A stretch of 64,000 nt of DNA from Lachnospiraceae bacterium Marseille-Q4251 (GCA_018223435.1 JAGTTO010000001.1:2418001-2482000), one strand, 5' to 3'. Counted from the first letter of the stretch, positions 1-8,385 are shown. A program made the numbers and translations. The notes: generated from the sequence alone by a model not told the origin.

Positions 1-1377
1 CTTAAAAATACCGAGGGAGATACTCTTCATGCGGGAGCCACCGCCCTCAAAGCCGGCGTGGACGTGGGACTCTGGGACGAATCCTTCTCCAGACTCGGCG
101 AGGCTGTGGAGAAAGGGCTTGTGGATGAGAAACTTCTGGACGAGGCTGTTCTCCGTGTGCTGGAGCTGAAATTCAAGCGCGGTCTTTTCGAACATCCTTA
201 TATGGAAGAAAACATGCTCGAAGCTGAGGAGGCAGGCATCAACGCGGCATCCTTAAAACTGGCCAGAGAGTCCGCCGTCCTTCTGAAAAATGAAAAGCAG
301 GTTCTTCCGCTGAAGGATCATTATAAGAAGATTGCCCTCATCGGCTACCATGCGGCTGACCGTTATGCGATGCTGGGAGATTATACCCCGCCTATGCCGG
401 AGAGTTCCTGCGTGACCGTTCTATCCGGAATGAAAAACGAGGCTCCGGAAGGTGTTTCTGTGGAATATGCGATGGGTTCCGGCTTCAATCAGGCCGACGG
501 GGCGGAGCTTGAGAAGGCGCTGAAACTTGCGAAAGAGAGCGATGTCATCGTGGTGGCAGCAGGCGGTTCCTCCTCCCGTTTCGGCGGAGCAGTTTTTGAT
601 GGAAACGGAGCCGTCTCCAAAGAGAGCGGAAGCCTTTCTATGGACTGCGGCGAGGGTATGGACAGCGCCATGTGCCATATTCCGGCTGCCCAGGAGGAAC
701 TGATCCTGGAGCTTTCCAAACTGGGAAAACCTCTGGTGGTGCTTCTGATCGCTGGAAGACCTTACTGTATCGAAGAGATCGAAAAAGCTTCCGATGCGGT
801 GCTTTATTCTTTCTATCCGGGACCCATGGGAGGAAAAGCCCTGGCAGACCTGGTTTATGGAAACTGCTGTCCTTCCGGCAGACTGCCGGCCTCTCTTCCG
901 CGTCATGTCGGACAGCTTCCTGTCTATTACAATTCCAGGTCTTCTTCCACTGCGGCCTATCGGGATATGGAAAGCCTGCCTCTCCACACCTTTGGCGAGG
1001 GCTTGAGTTATACGGGATTTTCCATTTCTGATGTCAGGACTGCTTTTGTGGAAACAGAGGAAAAGCATTTGGATGTGGATAGCGGGATCCGGGTAAGCTT
1101 CCGGATAAAAAATACCGGAGACCAGGAAGGGACGGCAGTTCCCCTGCTTTTCAGCCGCCGGCTGCAGGGAAGTCCCGTTCCAAGAGTGAAGGAGCTGAAG
1201 GCTTTCACGAGAGTAGAACTGAAGGCAGGAGAAGAAAAAGAAGTTTCCCTGACGGTAAAAAGAAGTGCGCTTGATCCGGTGAAGGTGCCGGGGCGGAGAA
1301 CAGACCGGGCGGACCGGGTGCTTCTGATGCTCACGGAAGGAAAAGATGAGTGCTGGAAGGAAGAAGTGATACTTTAA
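1..1377 (+). CDS. Glycoside hydrolase family 3 protein (beta-glycosidase), 5' partial
   Basis: The reading frame is open from the first base of the window, so the true start lies upstream. The visible 459 codons cover the end of the GH3 TIM barrel (ALKAGVDVGLWDESF), the GH3 C-terminal alpha/beta sandwich (about codons 90-310, including the acid/base region) and a fibronectin-III-like tail (ELKAFTRVELKAGEEKEVSL). The nucleophile Asp of the family lies in the missing part. GH3 enzymes release terminal beta-linked glucose, xylose or N-acetylglucosamine; the substrate cannot be read from this fragment. It lies just upstream of a glycan-import locus that contains fucosidase and GH18 genes, so a role in the same pathway is reasonable but inferred. 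A strong hairpin terminator follows. Confidence 0.9.
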   Translation, partial: LKNTEGDTLHAGATALKAGVDVGLWDESFSRLGEAVEKGLVDEKLLDEAVLRVLELKFKRGLFEHPYMEENMLEAEEAGINAASLKLARESAVLLKNEKQVLPLKDHYKKIALIGYHAADRYAMLGDYTPPMPESSCVTVLSGMKNEAPEGVSVEYAMGSGFNQADGAELEKALKLAKESDVIVVAAGGSSSRFGGAVFDGNGAVSKESGSLSMDCGEGMDSAMCHIPAAQEELILELSKLGKPLVVLLIAGRPYCIEEIEKASDAVLYSFYPGPMGGKALADLVYGNCCPSGRLPASLPRHVGQLPVYYNSRSSSTAAYRDMESLPLHTFGEGLSYTGFSISDVRTAFVETEEKHLDVDSGIRVSFRIKNTGDQEGTAVPLLFSRRLQGSPVPRVKELKAFTRVELKAGEEKEVSLTVKRSALDPVKVPGRRTDRADRVLLMLTEGKDECWKEEVIL

Positions 1378-1414
1378 CGTGTGCAGATACCATGGCATTT
1401 GCTTAAATTTCCAG

Positions 1415-1443
1415 TTGACATGTTCAAAAGAATGCGATAATAT
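1415..1443 (+). promoter_or_regulatory. Candidate promoter upstream of a terminator
   Basis: A perfect TTGACA (1415-1420) is followed after 17 bp by TAATAT (1438-1443), with TATAAA close by at 1441. It lies 37 bp past the GH3 stop. Any transcript would meet the terminator at 1509-1547 within about 100 nt, so it would be a short leader or small RNA. Hexamers are seen directly; activity is inferred. Confidence 0.45.
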
Positions 1444-1474
1444 AAACGATAATATAAAAAAAACAAGTGAACAA

Positions 1475-1490
1475 AACAGTTGAAACTGTT
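1475..1490. promoter_or_regulatory. Palindrome AACAGTT-GA-AACTGTT, possible operator
   Basis: A perfect 7+7 bp inverted repeat with a 2-bp centre lies in the AT-rich spacer before the first sugar-transport operon. Closely related palindromes (AACAGT-AAA-ACTGTT and AACAG-AAAAA-CTGTT) occur in the spacer before the second sugar operon at 47370 and 47528. A shared regulator is possible but unproven, and in AT-rich DNA some chance similarity is expected. Confidence 0.35.
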
Positions 1491-1508
1491 AAAATATCAA
1501 GAAAAACG

Positions 1509-1547
1509 GGCGCAAAGAAGCGTAAAAACTTCTTTGCGCCTTATTTT
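1509..1547 (+). terminator. Rho-independent terminator after GH3 gene
   Basis: A perfect 12-bp stem (GGCGCAAAGAAG paired with CTTCTTTGCGCC) with an 8-nt loop is followed by TTATTTTT. It would end GH3 transcription and any transcript from the promoter-like site at 1415. The rest of the 466-bp gap from 1378 to 1843 is AT-rich and shows no coding signal apart from the listed sites. Confidence 0.85.
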
Positions 1548-1634
1548 TAAAAATTTCTTTGGGCAATATAGTGAAAAAACGATAATTGAATTTGTGAAAA
1601 ATATCAAAAAATATAAAGAAGTGATAAAATGTAG

Positions 1635-1663
1635 TTGACAAAAAGTGAACTAAAACTTAAAAT
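1635..1663 (+). promoter_or_regulatory. Promoter for the first sugar ABC-transport operon
   Basis: TTGACA (1635-1640), a 17-bp spacer and TAAAAT (1658-1663) make a near-consensus sigma-A promoter. It lies about 180 bp upstream of the first permease gene and is the only strong candidate after the terminator at 1509-1547. The resulting untranslated leader would be about 170 nt. Confidence 0.7.
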
Positions 1664-1843
1664 AAAAACAACAAAAGCCCTAGTAATCCACAAAAAATGT
1701 AAACTGGATTGGTAACATTATACAAAACAATATATTTGCTAAAGAGAATACAAAACAAGAATGTTCATAATGTTCACTTAACGGAGTACGGTGCCGAAGG
1801 GCAGTTACAAAAGCAACACAAATCCATAAAGGAGGAGAAACAC

Positions 1844-2779
1844 ATGAAAGCAAATCAAACCAAAGTGAAAAAGAAAGGCCGTACGGTCAGAGCTTTCAAG
1901 AGAGATCTGTCGCTCTGGCTGTTCTGTGTGCCGGGTGTGGTGCTGACCTTTATTTTCAGCTACATTCCCATGTACGGTATTCAGCTGGCCTTCCGGAGGT
2001 ACAATGCGAAAGCCGGTATCCTGGGAAGCCCGTGGGTAGGTCTTTACTACTTCCAGAGGTTCTTCTCATCCCCGTATTTCGGAACGACGATCAAGAACAC
2101 GTTGATCCTGAGTCTGTATGGACTGCTCGTATCTTTCCCACTTCCGATCATCCTGGCTCTGATGCTGAACTCTCTCCGGTTCAAAAAATACCGTAAAGTC
2201 ATTCAGACCGTAACCTACGCGCCGAACTTCATTTCTACTGTAGTTATGTGTGGTATGATCACCCTGTTCCTTTCACCGTCGATCGGTGTCATCAACCAGA
2301 TCATGAAATCCATGGGCATTGATGCCGTGAACTTCATGGCGAAGAAAGAGTACTGGAGACATATTTATGTATGGACCGGCGTATGGCAGAGTACCGGATG
2401 GAGTTCCGTTATCTACTTTGCGGCTCTGGCGGGCATCAGTCCGGAGCTTCATGAGGCGGCAAAGGTTGACGGAGCGACCAAGTTCCAGCTGATCCGTTAT
2501 ATCGATCTTCCGTCTATCCTTCCGACAGCAACGATTCTTCTGATCATGAACTGCGGAAGCATCCTTTCCATCGGATTTGAGAAAGCTTACCTTCTGCAGA
2601 ACAGCCTGAACGGAAGCGTATCCGAGATCATTTCCACTTATGTATATAAGGTTGGTCTGGTAAATAACGATATGTCATACTCCACAGCCATTGGTCTTTT
2701 CAACACCGTTGTAAACCTGGTGCTGCTGATCATTGTGAATAAGGCATCCGATAAGATGTCAGGAAACAGTCTGTGGTAG
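1844..2779 (+). CDS. Carbohydrate ABC transporter permease, LplB/YteP type
   Basis: This 311-aa integral membrane protein is the first permease of a sugar importer. The ATG at 1844 is chosen because AAGGAGGAG lies 6-8 bp upstream; the frame runs open further back but has no other good site. The N-terminus is basic, and several hydrophobic helices follow. The permease EAA loop is seen as ELHEAAKVDGATKFQLIRYIDLP (about residues 204-226), the contact site for the ATPase. It is followed 13 bp later by its partner permease. LplB-type permeases work with large solute-binding proteins, as here, on complex oligosaccharides. No ATPase gene is in the operon, so a shared MsmK/MsmX-like ATPase elsewhere is expected. 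Confidence 0.93.
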   Translation: MKANQTKVKKKGRTVRAFKRDLSLWLFCVPGVVLTFIFSYIPMYGIQLAFRRYNAKAGILGSPWVGLYYFQRFFSSPYFGTTIKNTLILSLYGLLVSFPLPIILALMLNSLRFKKYRKVIQTVTYAPNFISTVVMCGMITLFLSPSIGVINQIMKSMGIDAVNFMAKKEYWRHIYVWTGVWQSTGWSSVIYFAALAGISPELHEAAKVDGATKFQLIRYIDLPSILPTATILLIMNCGSILSIGFEKAYLLQNSLNGSVSEIISTYVYKVGLVNNDMSYSTAIGLFNTVVNLVLLIIVNKASDKMSGNSLW

Positions 2780-2792
2780 GAGGAAACTGAAC

Positions 2793-3722
2793 ATGAAAAA
2801 AGAAAATTACAATATGAAAACAAAACCTGTAAAGCGATGCAGGGAAGATGTGATCTTCGATACGGTCATCTTCATCATCCTGACGCTGATCCTGTTTGTT
2901 GTGGCCTATCCGCTTTACTGGGTTATTATTTCTTCCTTCAGCGATCCGACAGCTGTATCTGCCGGTAAGGTTCTGCTCCGTCCCATTGGTTTTACCTTGA
3001 AGGGATATGCAGAGGTATTCAAAAACAGTCAGGTCATGCGGGGCTTCTTCAACTCCATCGTGATCACCTTCGTTGGTGTCTGTGTAAACCTGGCAGTTAC
3101 CCTTCCCACCGCTTATGCGCTTTCCCGTGACAATTTCTCCGGAAAGAAACCGATCACCATATTTTACATGATCACGATGTTCTTCGGCGGCGGAATGATC
3201 CCGACCTACCTGGTTGTTAAAAACATGCAGCTGCTGAATACGATCTGGGCGCTGGTGCTTCCGGGCTGCTTAAGTGTTTACAACATGATCGTGGCAAGAA
3301 CTTTCTTCAAATCTAATATTTCCGAGGAGCTTTATGAGGCGGGTGAGATCGATGGCTGTACGCAGTCCAGATTCTTCTTCCAGATCGCACTGCCGCTGTC
3401 CAAAGCGATCATCGCGATCATGGTCCTCTATTATGGAGTTGGCCACTGGAACAGCTATTTCTCAGCTCTGCTTTATATTTCCGATCAGGATAAGTACCCC
3501 TTACAGCTGGTACTGAGAAACATCCTGATCACTAACCAGACGGCTCTTTCACAGACGGCTACCACTGCTGCAGCCCGTGCAGCCCTGCAGGAACAGCAGC
3601 AGCTCATTGATGTTATGAAATATTCTCTGATCATCATCAGTAGTGTGCCGGTCCTGATCATGTATCCGCTGGTACAGAAGCATTTTGTAAAAGGTGTTAT
3701 GATCGGTTCCGTAAAGGGCTGA
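2793..3722 (+). CDS. Carbohydrate ABC transporter permease, LplC/YtcP type
   Basis: This 309-aa protein is the second permease of the importer. AGGAGG lies about 8 bp before the ATG. It has a hydrophilic N-terminus, an N-terminal helix (VIFIILTLILFVVAYPLYW) and the usual EAA loop (ELYEAGEIDGCTQSRFF). The C-terminus ends HFVKGVMIGSVKG, characteristic of the YtcP/LplC family. It forms a heterodimeric channel with the preceding permease and follows it by 13 bp, so they are surely co-transcribed. An alanine- and glutamine-rich stretch near residues 250-272 (TTAAARAALQEQQQ) is an extracytoplasmic loop common in this subfamily. The next gene, the binding protein, is 121 bp away. Confidence 0.93.
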   Translation: MKKENYNMKTKPVKRCREDVIFDTVIFIILTLILFVVAYPLYWVIISSFSDPTAVSAGKVLLRPIGFTLKGYAEVFKNSQVMRGFFNSIVITFVGVCVNLAVTLPTAYALSRDNFSGKKPITIFYMITMFFGGGMIPTYLVVKNMQLLNTIWALVLPGCLSVYNMIVARTFFKSNISEELYEAGEIDGCTQSRFFFQIALPLSKAIIAIMVLYYGVGHWNSYFSALLYISDQDKYPLQLVLRNILITNQTALSQTATTAAARAALQEQQQLIDVMKYSLIIISSVPVLIMYPLVQKHFVKGVMIGSVKG

Positions 3723-3751
3723 TACACCGGAAACTTTTAACGATTTATTTT

Positions 3752-3803
3752 CCGCCGGCGTCTGGCAGTACAACCCCGGTCATCCCATAAAGACGTCGGG
3801 CGG
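3752..3803 (+). other. Imperfect hairpin between permease and solute-binding-protein genes
   Basis: CCGCC-GGCGTCT near 3752 can pair with AGACGTC-GGGCGG ending at 3803 (one G-U pair and a bulge) around a loop of about 25 nt. There is no T-tract, so it is not a classical terminator. It could be an mRNA processing or stabilising structure 40 bp before the binding-protein gene. Pairing is seen; the role is inferred. Confidence 0.35.
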
Positions 3804-3843
3804 TATGATAAATGGAACATTTTATTATGAGGAGGACAAAACA

Positions 3844-5544
3844 ATGAAAAGAAAAACCGTTGTCGCTTTACTGGCAGCTTCCATGATCTTAAGCATGGCA
3901 ATGCCCGCAGCAGCAAGTGATTCCACCGAGGAAACCACAGAAGTTACTACAGAAGCAACTACAGAAGCAGCTACAGAAGCAGCTACGGAAGCAGCAGCTG
4001 AGGCAGATGCGAGTCAGCCGATCACCAAGGCAGAAGACCTGGATCCGACTATCGCAGCAACTACTGCTGAGACCACCCAGGAGCTTCCGCTGGTAGCGAA
4101 TGAGGGAGATGCAAGCTTCTCTATGTTCGTAGATGATTCCAGTGCTACCGGTGAGTTCGTAATGATGGATGAGCTGAAGAAACAGACCAATGTAGACGTT
4201 GAACTTCGTCTGTTCCCGTACGAGACCGCTACCGAGAGACTGAACCTGGATCTGAACTCCGGTGACTATGCAGACGTCATCGCCGGCTGGACCTTAAGCG
4301 ATAACCTGATCCTGAACTACGGCGTAAACCAGGGTGTATTTGTTCCGCTGGAAGAATACTTCGAGAAGTCCTGCCCGAAGATCACCGAGATCCTGAACCT
4401 TAAGGGTGTCAGAGAGAAAATGACTGCTCCGGACGGACATATCTACAGCATTCCTTATGTAGTAGAGGATGATCTTGTTGGCTATACACCGTACATCAAC
4501 GGTCAGTGGCTGGAGAACCTGGGTCTTGAGATGCCTACTACCACCGATGAGTTTGAGGCAGTTCTTCAGGCCTTCAAAGATCAGGATGCCAATGGAAACG
4601 GAGACACTACCGATGAGATCCCGTTCTCCACAGACCCGAACAACAAACACATCGAGGCAATGGCTGGTTACTTCGGAATGCCGATGAACAAAAAAGGTCT
4701 GGCAATTGTTGACGGTGAGACCGTATACGGCGGTGTCAGCTCCAAATACCGTGAGTTCCTTTCCTGGTTCAGCGGCATGTATCAGAAAGGCCTGATCGAT
4801 ACCGAGCTTTATACACAGGACAGCTCTACCTGGGAAGGAAAAGGAAGCAGAGATCTGTACGGCGTATCCATCGCTTACGGAAGCAACGAGTTCTCCGGTA
4901 TTGCAAAGGGACCGGAAAAGAGTGTATGGGATGTTCTGCCGGTACTGAACACCGAGAATGGCGGTATCTGGCTGCGTGATACCAGTGGATTCAGCGTATA
5001 CAGAACCCAGGTTGTTGTAACCGACAATGCAGAGGATCCGGAACTGATCTGCCGCTGGTTCGACAATGCATTCTCTCTTGAGAACGGTATCGGAATTTCC
5101 ACCGGCCCGGTTGGCACCATTGTTACCAAAGAGGATGACGGCTATCATGTAATCGATAAATCCACTCTGTCTGAAGAGGATCAGGAGAAATATTCCTGGG
5201 CAAACCTGTGGCCGCAGGCAGTTTCCAAATATATGCCGGCTGGCTTCCGTCTGGTAGAGGCAAATCCGGACTACGATGAGAAAGCTGCCGTAGAGAAGAT
5301 TTATGAGCCGAACATGACTGAGGGTGTGATCGAGGAAAACTGGATTGATATGGGCAGCATCGATACTTATGCAGATATCAGTACCGCTATCAAAGATTAC
5401 TTCGAGCAGCAGCAGGCTATGTTCGTAGCAGGCGAGCAGGATATCAACGATGACGCTACCTGGCAGGCATATGTAGATGGTATGTATGCTCTGGGTCTTG
5501 AGGACTGGCTGTCCATTCAGGGTATCAGCACCATCGCTGAGTAA
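3844..5544 (+). CDS. Extracellular solute-binding protein of oligosaccharide ABC importer
   Basis: This 566-aa exported protein captures the sugar for the LplB/LplC permeases. The ATG at 3844 follows GAGGAGGAC at good spacing. The N-terminus is a signal peptide ending AMPAAAS with no cysteine, so there is no lipobox. A low-complexity Thr/Glu/Ala linker (about residues 28-55) follows, then the binding-protein fold. A DQDANGNGDTTDE loop (about residues 246-258) resembles the calcium-binding loop seen in LplA-like proteins. Length fits the large LplA class. It is placed after the permeases rather than before them, and strong hairpins follow the stop codon. Surface attachment without lipidation is unclear: the signal peptide may stay uncleaved or the protein may be shed. 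Confidence 0.92.
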   Translation: MKRKTVVALLAASMILSMAMPAAASDSTEETTEVTTEATTEAATEAATEAAAEADASQPITKAEDLDPTIAATTAETTQELPLVANEGDASFSMFVDDSSATGEFVMMDELKKQTNVDVELRLFPYETATERLNLDLNSGDYADVIAGWTLSDNLILNYGVNQGVFVPLEEYFEKSCPKITEILNLKGVREKMTAPDGHIYSIPYVVEDDLVGYTPYINGQWLENLGLEMPTTTDEFEAVLQAFKDQDANGNGDTTDEIPFSTDPNNKHIEAMAGYFGMPMNKKGLAIVDGETVYGGVSSKYREFLSWFSGMYQKGLIDTELYTQDSSTWEGKGSRDLYGVSIAYGSNEFSGIAKGPEKSVWDVLPVLNTENGGIWLRDTSGFSVYRTQVVVTDNAEDPELICRWFDNAFSLENGIGISTGPVGTIVTKEDDGYHVIDKSTLSEEDQEKYSWANLWPQAVSKYMPAGFRLVEANPDYDEKAAVEKIYEPNMTEGVIEENWIDMGSIDTYADISTAIKDYFEQQQAMFVAGEQDINDDATWQAYVDGMYALGLEDWLSIQGISTIAE

Positions 5545-5569
5545 TTGAAACAACCGGGCGTAAGCCTGT

Positions 5570-5601
5570 GACCGGTTTGCCCATCGCGGGGGCAGCCGGT
5601 C
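5570..5601 (+). other. Strong GC hairpin in the 3' UTR of the solute-binding-protein gene
   Basis: GACCGG (5570-5575) pairs with CCGGTC (5596-5601), and TGCCC (5578-5582) with GGGCA (5590-5594). No T-tract follows. It starts 25 bp past the stop codon and precedes the terminator-like hairpin at 5661. Such structures often protect binding-protein mRNA from 3' exonucleases; that role is inferred here. Confidence 0.5.
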
Positions 5602-5660
5602 TATCCCGGTGAACTGGGAACGGATCCGGGATTTATAGAATGAACAATGAGGTTCGAGTT

Positions 5661-5697
5661 AAAAAGGCATATTACAGTTATAGTAATATGCCTTTTT
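5661..5697 (+). terminator. Terminator or attenuator hairpin between binding-protein and fucosidase genes
   Basis: A perfect 15-bp stem (AAAAAGGCATATTAC with GTAATATGCCTTTTT) encloses a 7-nt loop. The 3' side ends in T5. It lies after the solute-binding-protein gene and 23 bp before the preferred GH29 start. Because it precedes the GH29 ribosome-binding site, it probably reduces rather than stops read-through into the enzymes. Its presence also argues against the upstream ATG at 5640. Confidence 0.7.
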
Positions 5698-5720
5698 CCA
5701 TGAAAGGAGAGCAGCGCATT

Positions 5721-7010
5721 ATGATGCAGGACTGGTTCAGAAAAGCACGACTTGGAATTTTTATTCATTATGGTATTTATGCAGTGGGGGATGTGTCAGA
5801 ATCCTGGTCCTTCCACAACGGAAACATTTCTTATGAGGATTATATGAAGCAGTGCGAGGGTTTCACCGCTTCCAAATATGATCCGAAAAAGTGGGCGGCT
5901 CTCTTTAAGAAAGCCGGAGCCGACTATGTGGTAATGACATCCAAACACCACGACGGCGTGGCCCTTTTTGACACAAAATACAGCGACCTGAACGTGCTGA
6001 AAAAGACACCGGCAGGCCGTGACCTTGTAAAAGAATATGTGGAAGCTGTCCGTGAGGCAGGAATGAAAGTCGGAATCTACTATTCCCTGATCGACTGGTC
6101 TGATCCCAGATACCGGAGCGTTTACCCGGAGGGAGCCAAGAGAGAAGACTGCCTGAACGATATTTACGGTTCACCGGCAGGCGGCGAGGAAGATCCCGCA
6201 AAGTGGGAGGAGTTTCTGAAATTCAACAATAATCAGCTGGGCGAGCTCATGACCAACTACGGTACCGTGGATCTTCTGTGGTTCGACGGCGACTGGGAGC
6301 GCAGCGCCAACCAGTGGCATATGAAGGAGTTCCGGGAGTATCTCCATTCCCTGAATCCGGACGTAATTCTGAACTCCCGTATGCAGGGCTATGGCGACTA
6401 CGAGACTCCGGAGCAGGGAATTCCTCTCTACGGACCGGAAGGCGAGTGGGAGTTCTGTACCACGATCAACGATTCCTGGGGCTACCGCCCGTCTGACAAC
6501 GATTACAAGACCAGCGGCCAGATCATCCGGATGTTCTGCGACTGCATCACTCTGGGGGGAAGGATGCTTCTCGACGTGGGACCGAAGGAGGATGGTACGC
6601 TGGATGAGAGACAGGAGAAGGTTCTCGAGGATCTTGGAACCTGGATTTCCGATCACGATGAGGCCGTACACGGCACAGGAAAAGGTCTGAACTACGCACA
6701 GTTCCTGGGTGGAAGCACGCTCTCCGCAGACAAGAAGACGATCTATCTCTTCGTTTATGACACACCGAGGGAGGCTCTCTGCGTCAAGGGCGTGAAGACT
6801 CCGGTGAAAAAGGTAACGGTTCTCCACACAGGCGAGGAGCTTCGTTTCTCCTATACAGGAGCCCTTCCCTGGAGCGGTATCCCGGGAACCTTATGGATCT
6901 GGGCTGAGGGTATGAAAGAGCATCCCTTTGCAACGGTTCTGAAGGTGGAACTGGAAGGCGAGATCACCTACAACCTGGGTCACGGCGAGGTAGTAACCTG
7001 TAACGACTAA
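5721..7010 (+). CDS. Alpha-L-fucosidase, GH29
   Basis: This 429-aa cytoplasmic enzyme (no signal peptide) hydrolyses terminal alpha-L-fucose from glycans with retention. The GH29 barrel begins at once (WFRKARLGIFIHYG), and the signature HHDGVALFDTKYSDLNV lies near residue 76. The likely nucleophile is Asp189 in LLWFDGDW. The start at 5721 is preferred because AAAGGAGA lies 10 bp upstream; an ATG at 5640 in the same frame has no ribosome-binding site and lies before a terminator-like hairpin. The usual C-terminal domain is short. Lying downstream of an oligosaccharide importer and next to a GH18 gene, it most likely trims fucose from imported host glycans; the exact linkage is unknown. Confidence 0.93.
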   Translation: MMQDWFRKARLGIFIHYGIYAVGDVSESWSFHNGNISYEDYMKQCEGFTASKYDPKKWAALFKKAGADYVVMTSKHHDGVALFDTKYSDLNVLKKTPAGRDLVKEYVEAVREAGMKVGIYYSLIDWSDPRYRSVYPEGAKREDCLNDIYGSPAGGEEDPAKWEEFLKFNNNQLGELMTNYGTVDLLWFDGDWERSANQWHMKEFREYLHSLNPDVILNSRMQGYGDYETPEQGIPLYGPEGEWEFCTTINDSWGYRPSDNDYKTSGQIIRMFCDCITLGGRMLLDVGPKEDGTLDERQEKVLEDLGTWISDHDEAVHGTGKGLNYAQFLGGSTLSADKKTIYLFVYDTPREALCVKGVKTPVKKVTVLHTGEELRFSYTGALPWSGIPGTLWIWAEGMKEHPFATVLKVELEGEITYNLGHGEVVTCND

Positions 7011-7096
7011 GTATTTTGGGGGGAGGCAGGAGAGCGGAGCGTACAGGCTCTCCTGCCAGAATGAAAGAGCAGGAATAACAACAGAAGGGATAGAAC

Positions 7097-8110
7097 ATGA
7101 AAAAAGTAATCGGCTATGTAAGCACAAAAGATCTTGGAACACTGAAAGAACAGGATATTAAAAATCTGGATGTCATCAATATTGCTTTCGGACTCATTGA
7201 GCGTCACCGGGTTGTTTGGGATTCTTGCGGAAATGAAGAATATTTGCCGAAGATCCGGGAGATCAACCCGGACATTAAGATCGTACTGTCTGTGGGCGGC
7301 TGGGGAGCCGACGGTTTCTCCCAGGCGGCAAGAACCGAGGAGGGAAGAGCCCTTTTTGCAGTCAGCGCCGTTTCTCTGGTGGAAACCTACGGCCTGGACG
7401 GCATTGACATCGACTGGGAGTACCCGGGAACCTCTTTGGCCGGCATCGGTTCCCATGTCAATGATAAGGAAAATTACACGCTGCTTCTGAAGGCTCTCCG
7501 GGAGTCTCTGAATCATATGGAGGGCGAGAAGTCTCTTTCCGTGGCTGTGGGCGGCGACGTGTACTTTGCTCTTCAGACTGATATGAAGGCAGCCAGCAAA
7601 TATCTGGACTATGTACAGCTCATGACCTATGACCTCCAGGGCGGCTTCCAGAAAGTCACCGGTCACCATGCAGCCCTCTATCACTCTGAGGGAAATCTTC
7701 TGGATGTCTGCGTGGACAAGGCTGTCAAAGCCTTCCATGAGGCCGGCGTTCCCATGGAGAAACTGATCCTGGGCGTTCCTTTTTATTCCAGACAGTGGAA
7801 CGGTGTCAAAGGAGAAGGCTGCCGCCATGGACTCGGAATGGAGGCCGACAGCGTTGGCGGCTACGGCGGAGACTACGCGGAGCTCAAAGCCGACTGGATC
7901 GGAAAGAATGGTTTTGTGAGATACTGGGACGAGGTGGCAAAAGTGCCGTATCTTTTTGATGGAAAGACCTTCGTGAGCTACGAAGATGAAGAGTCCCTGA
8001 GAGGGAAGATTGAGTACCTCAAGGAAATGGGGATGGGGGGAATTATGTTCTGGGAATATAAGTGTGATCCCTCAGGGGAGCTGCTCGGATATATCCGGGA
8101 GCAGCTTTGA
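7097..8110 (+). CDS. GH18 family glycosidase (chitinase-like / endo-beta-N-acetylglucosaminidase)
   Basis: This 337-aa protein carries the GH18 catalytic motif DGIDIDWE (Asp101, Asp104, Asp106, catalytic Glu108) and the upstream SVGGW strand motif. Family enzymes cut beta-1,4 links between GlcNAc residues with substrate-assisted catalysis. There is no signal peptide and no binding module, so it should act in the cytoplasm on imported oligosaccharides. AGAAGGGA precedes the ATG. It follows the GH29 gene by 86 bp. The pair suggests handling of fucosylated chitobiose-containing glycans such as N-glycan cores. That substrate is an inference; chitin oligomers or peptidoglycan fragments are alternatives. 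A palindromic repeat element begins just past its stop. Confidence 0.9.
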   Translation: MKKVIGYVSTKDLGTLKEQDIKNLDVINIAFGLIERHRVVWDSCGNEEYLPKIREINPDIKIVLSVGGWGADGFSQAARTEEGRALFAVSAVSLVETYGLDGIDIDWEYPGTSLAGIGSHVNDKENYTLLLKALRESLNHMEGEKSLSVAVGGDVYFALQTDMKAASKYLDYVQLMTYDLQGGFQKVTGHHAALYHSEGNLLDVCVDKAVKAFHEAGVPMEKLILGVPFYSRQWNGVKGEGCRHGLGMEADSVGGYGGDYAELKADWIGKNGFVRYWDEVAKVPYLFDGKTFVSYEDEESLRGKIEYLKEMGMGGIMFWEYKCDPSGELLGYIREQL

Positions 8111-8130
8111 TGGAAAGCTGAGGAAAACAT

Positions 8131-8378
8131 ACTTGAGGGGGCCTGCTTTAGAAAATAAGGGGCTTACGTCATACTGTTACGCAGTGATGATATGGTGTTT
8201 TGTTATTCATATTGAAGATTTGAATTGTTGGATTTCAATATGAGACATCAAATACCATATTATCGCTATGTATCAGCCTGACGTAAGCCCCTTATTTTCT
8301 AAAAATGCCAATGGGGGTTCGAAGGGGGCGAGCGGCTTTGGAGCCGCCCCCTCGATTTCCTCTACGCTTTCCAAAAGC
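8131..8378. repeat. Composite palindromic repeat, copy 1
   Basis: The core (8149-8301, 153 bp) is bounded by inverted ends of 28 bp matching at 26 positions; they begin TAGAAAATAAGGGGCTTACG. Inside is a second hairpin region (GATATGGTG...TACCATATT and TTCATATTGAA...TTTCAATATGA). The right arm (8302-8378) holds a GC hairpin (GGGGGCGAGCGGCT with AGCCGCCCCC) and the end motif CGCTTTCCAAAAGC. The left arm is shortened. There is no credible ORF. Related copies lie at 31870, 40801 and 42274. It starts 20 bp past the GH18 stop and may also serve as a terminator for both convergent neighbours. Confidence 0.85.
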
Positions 8379-8385
8379 CTACATT

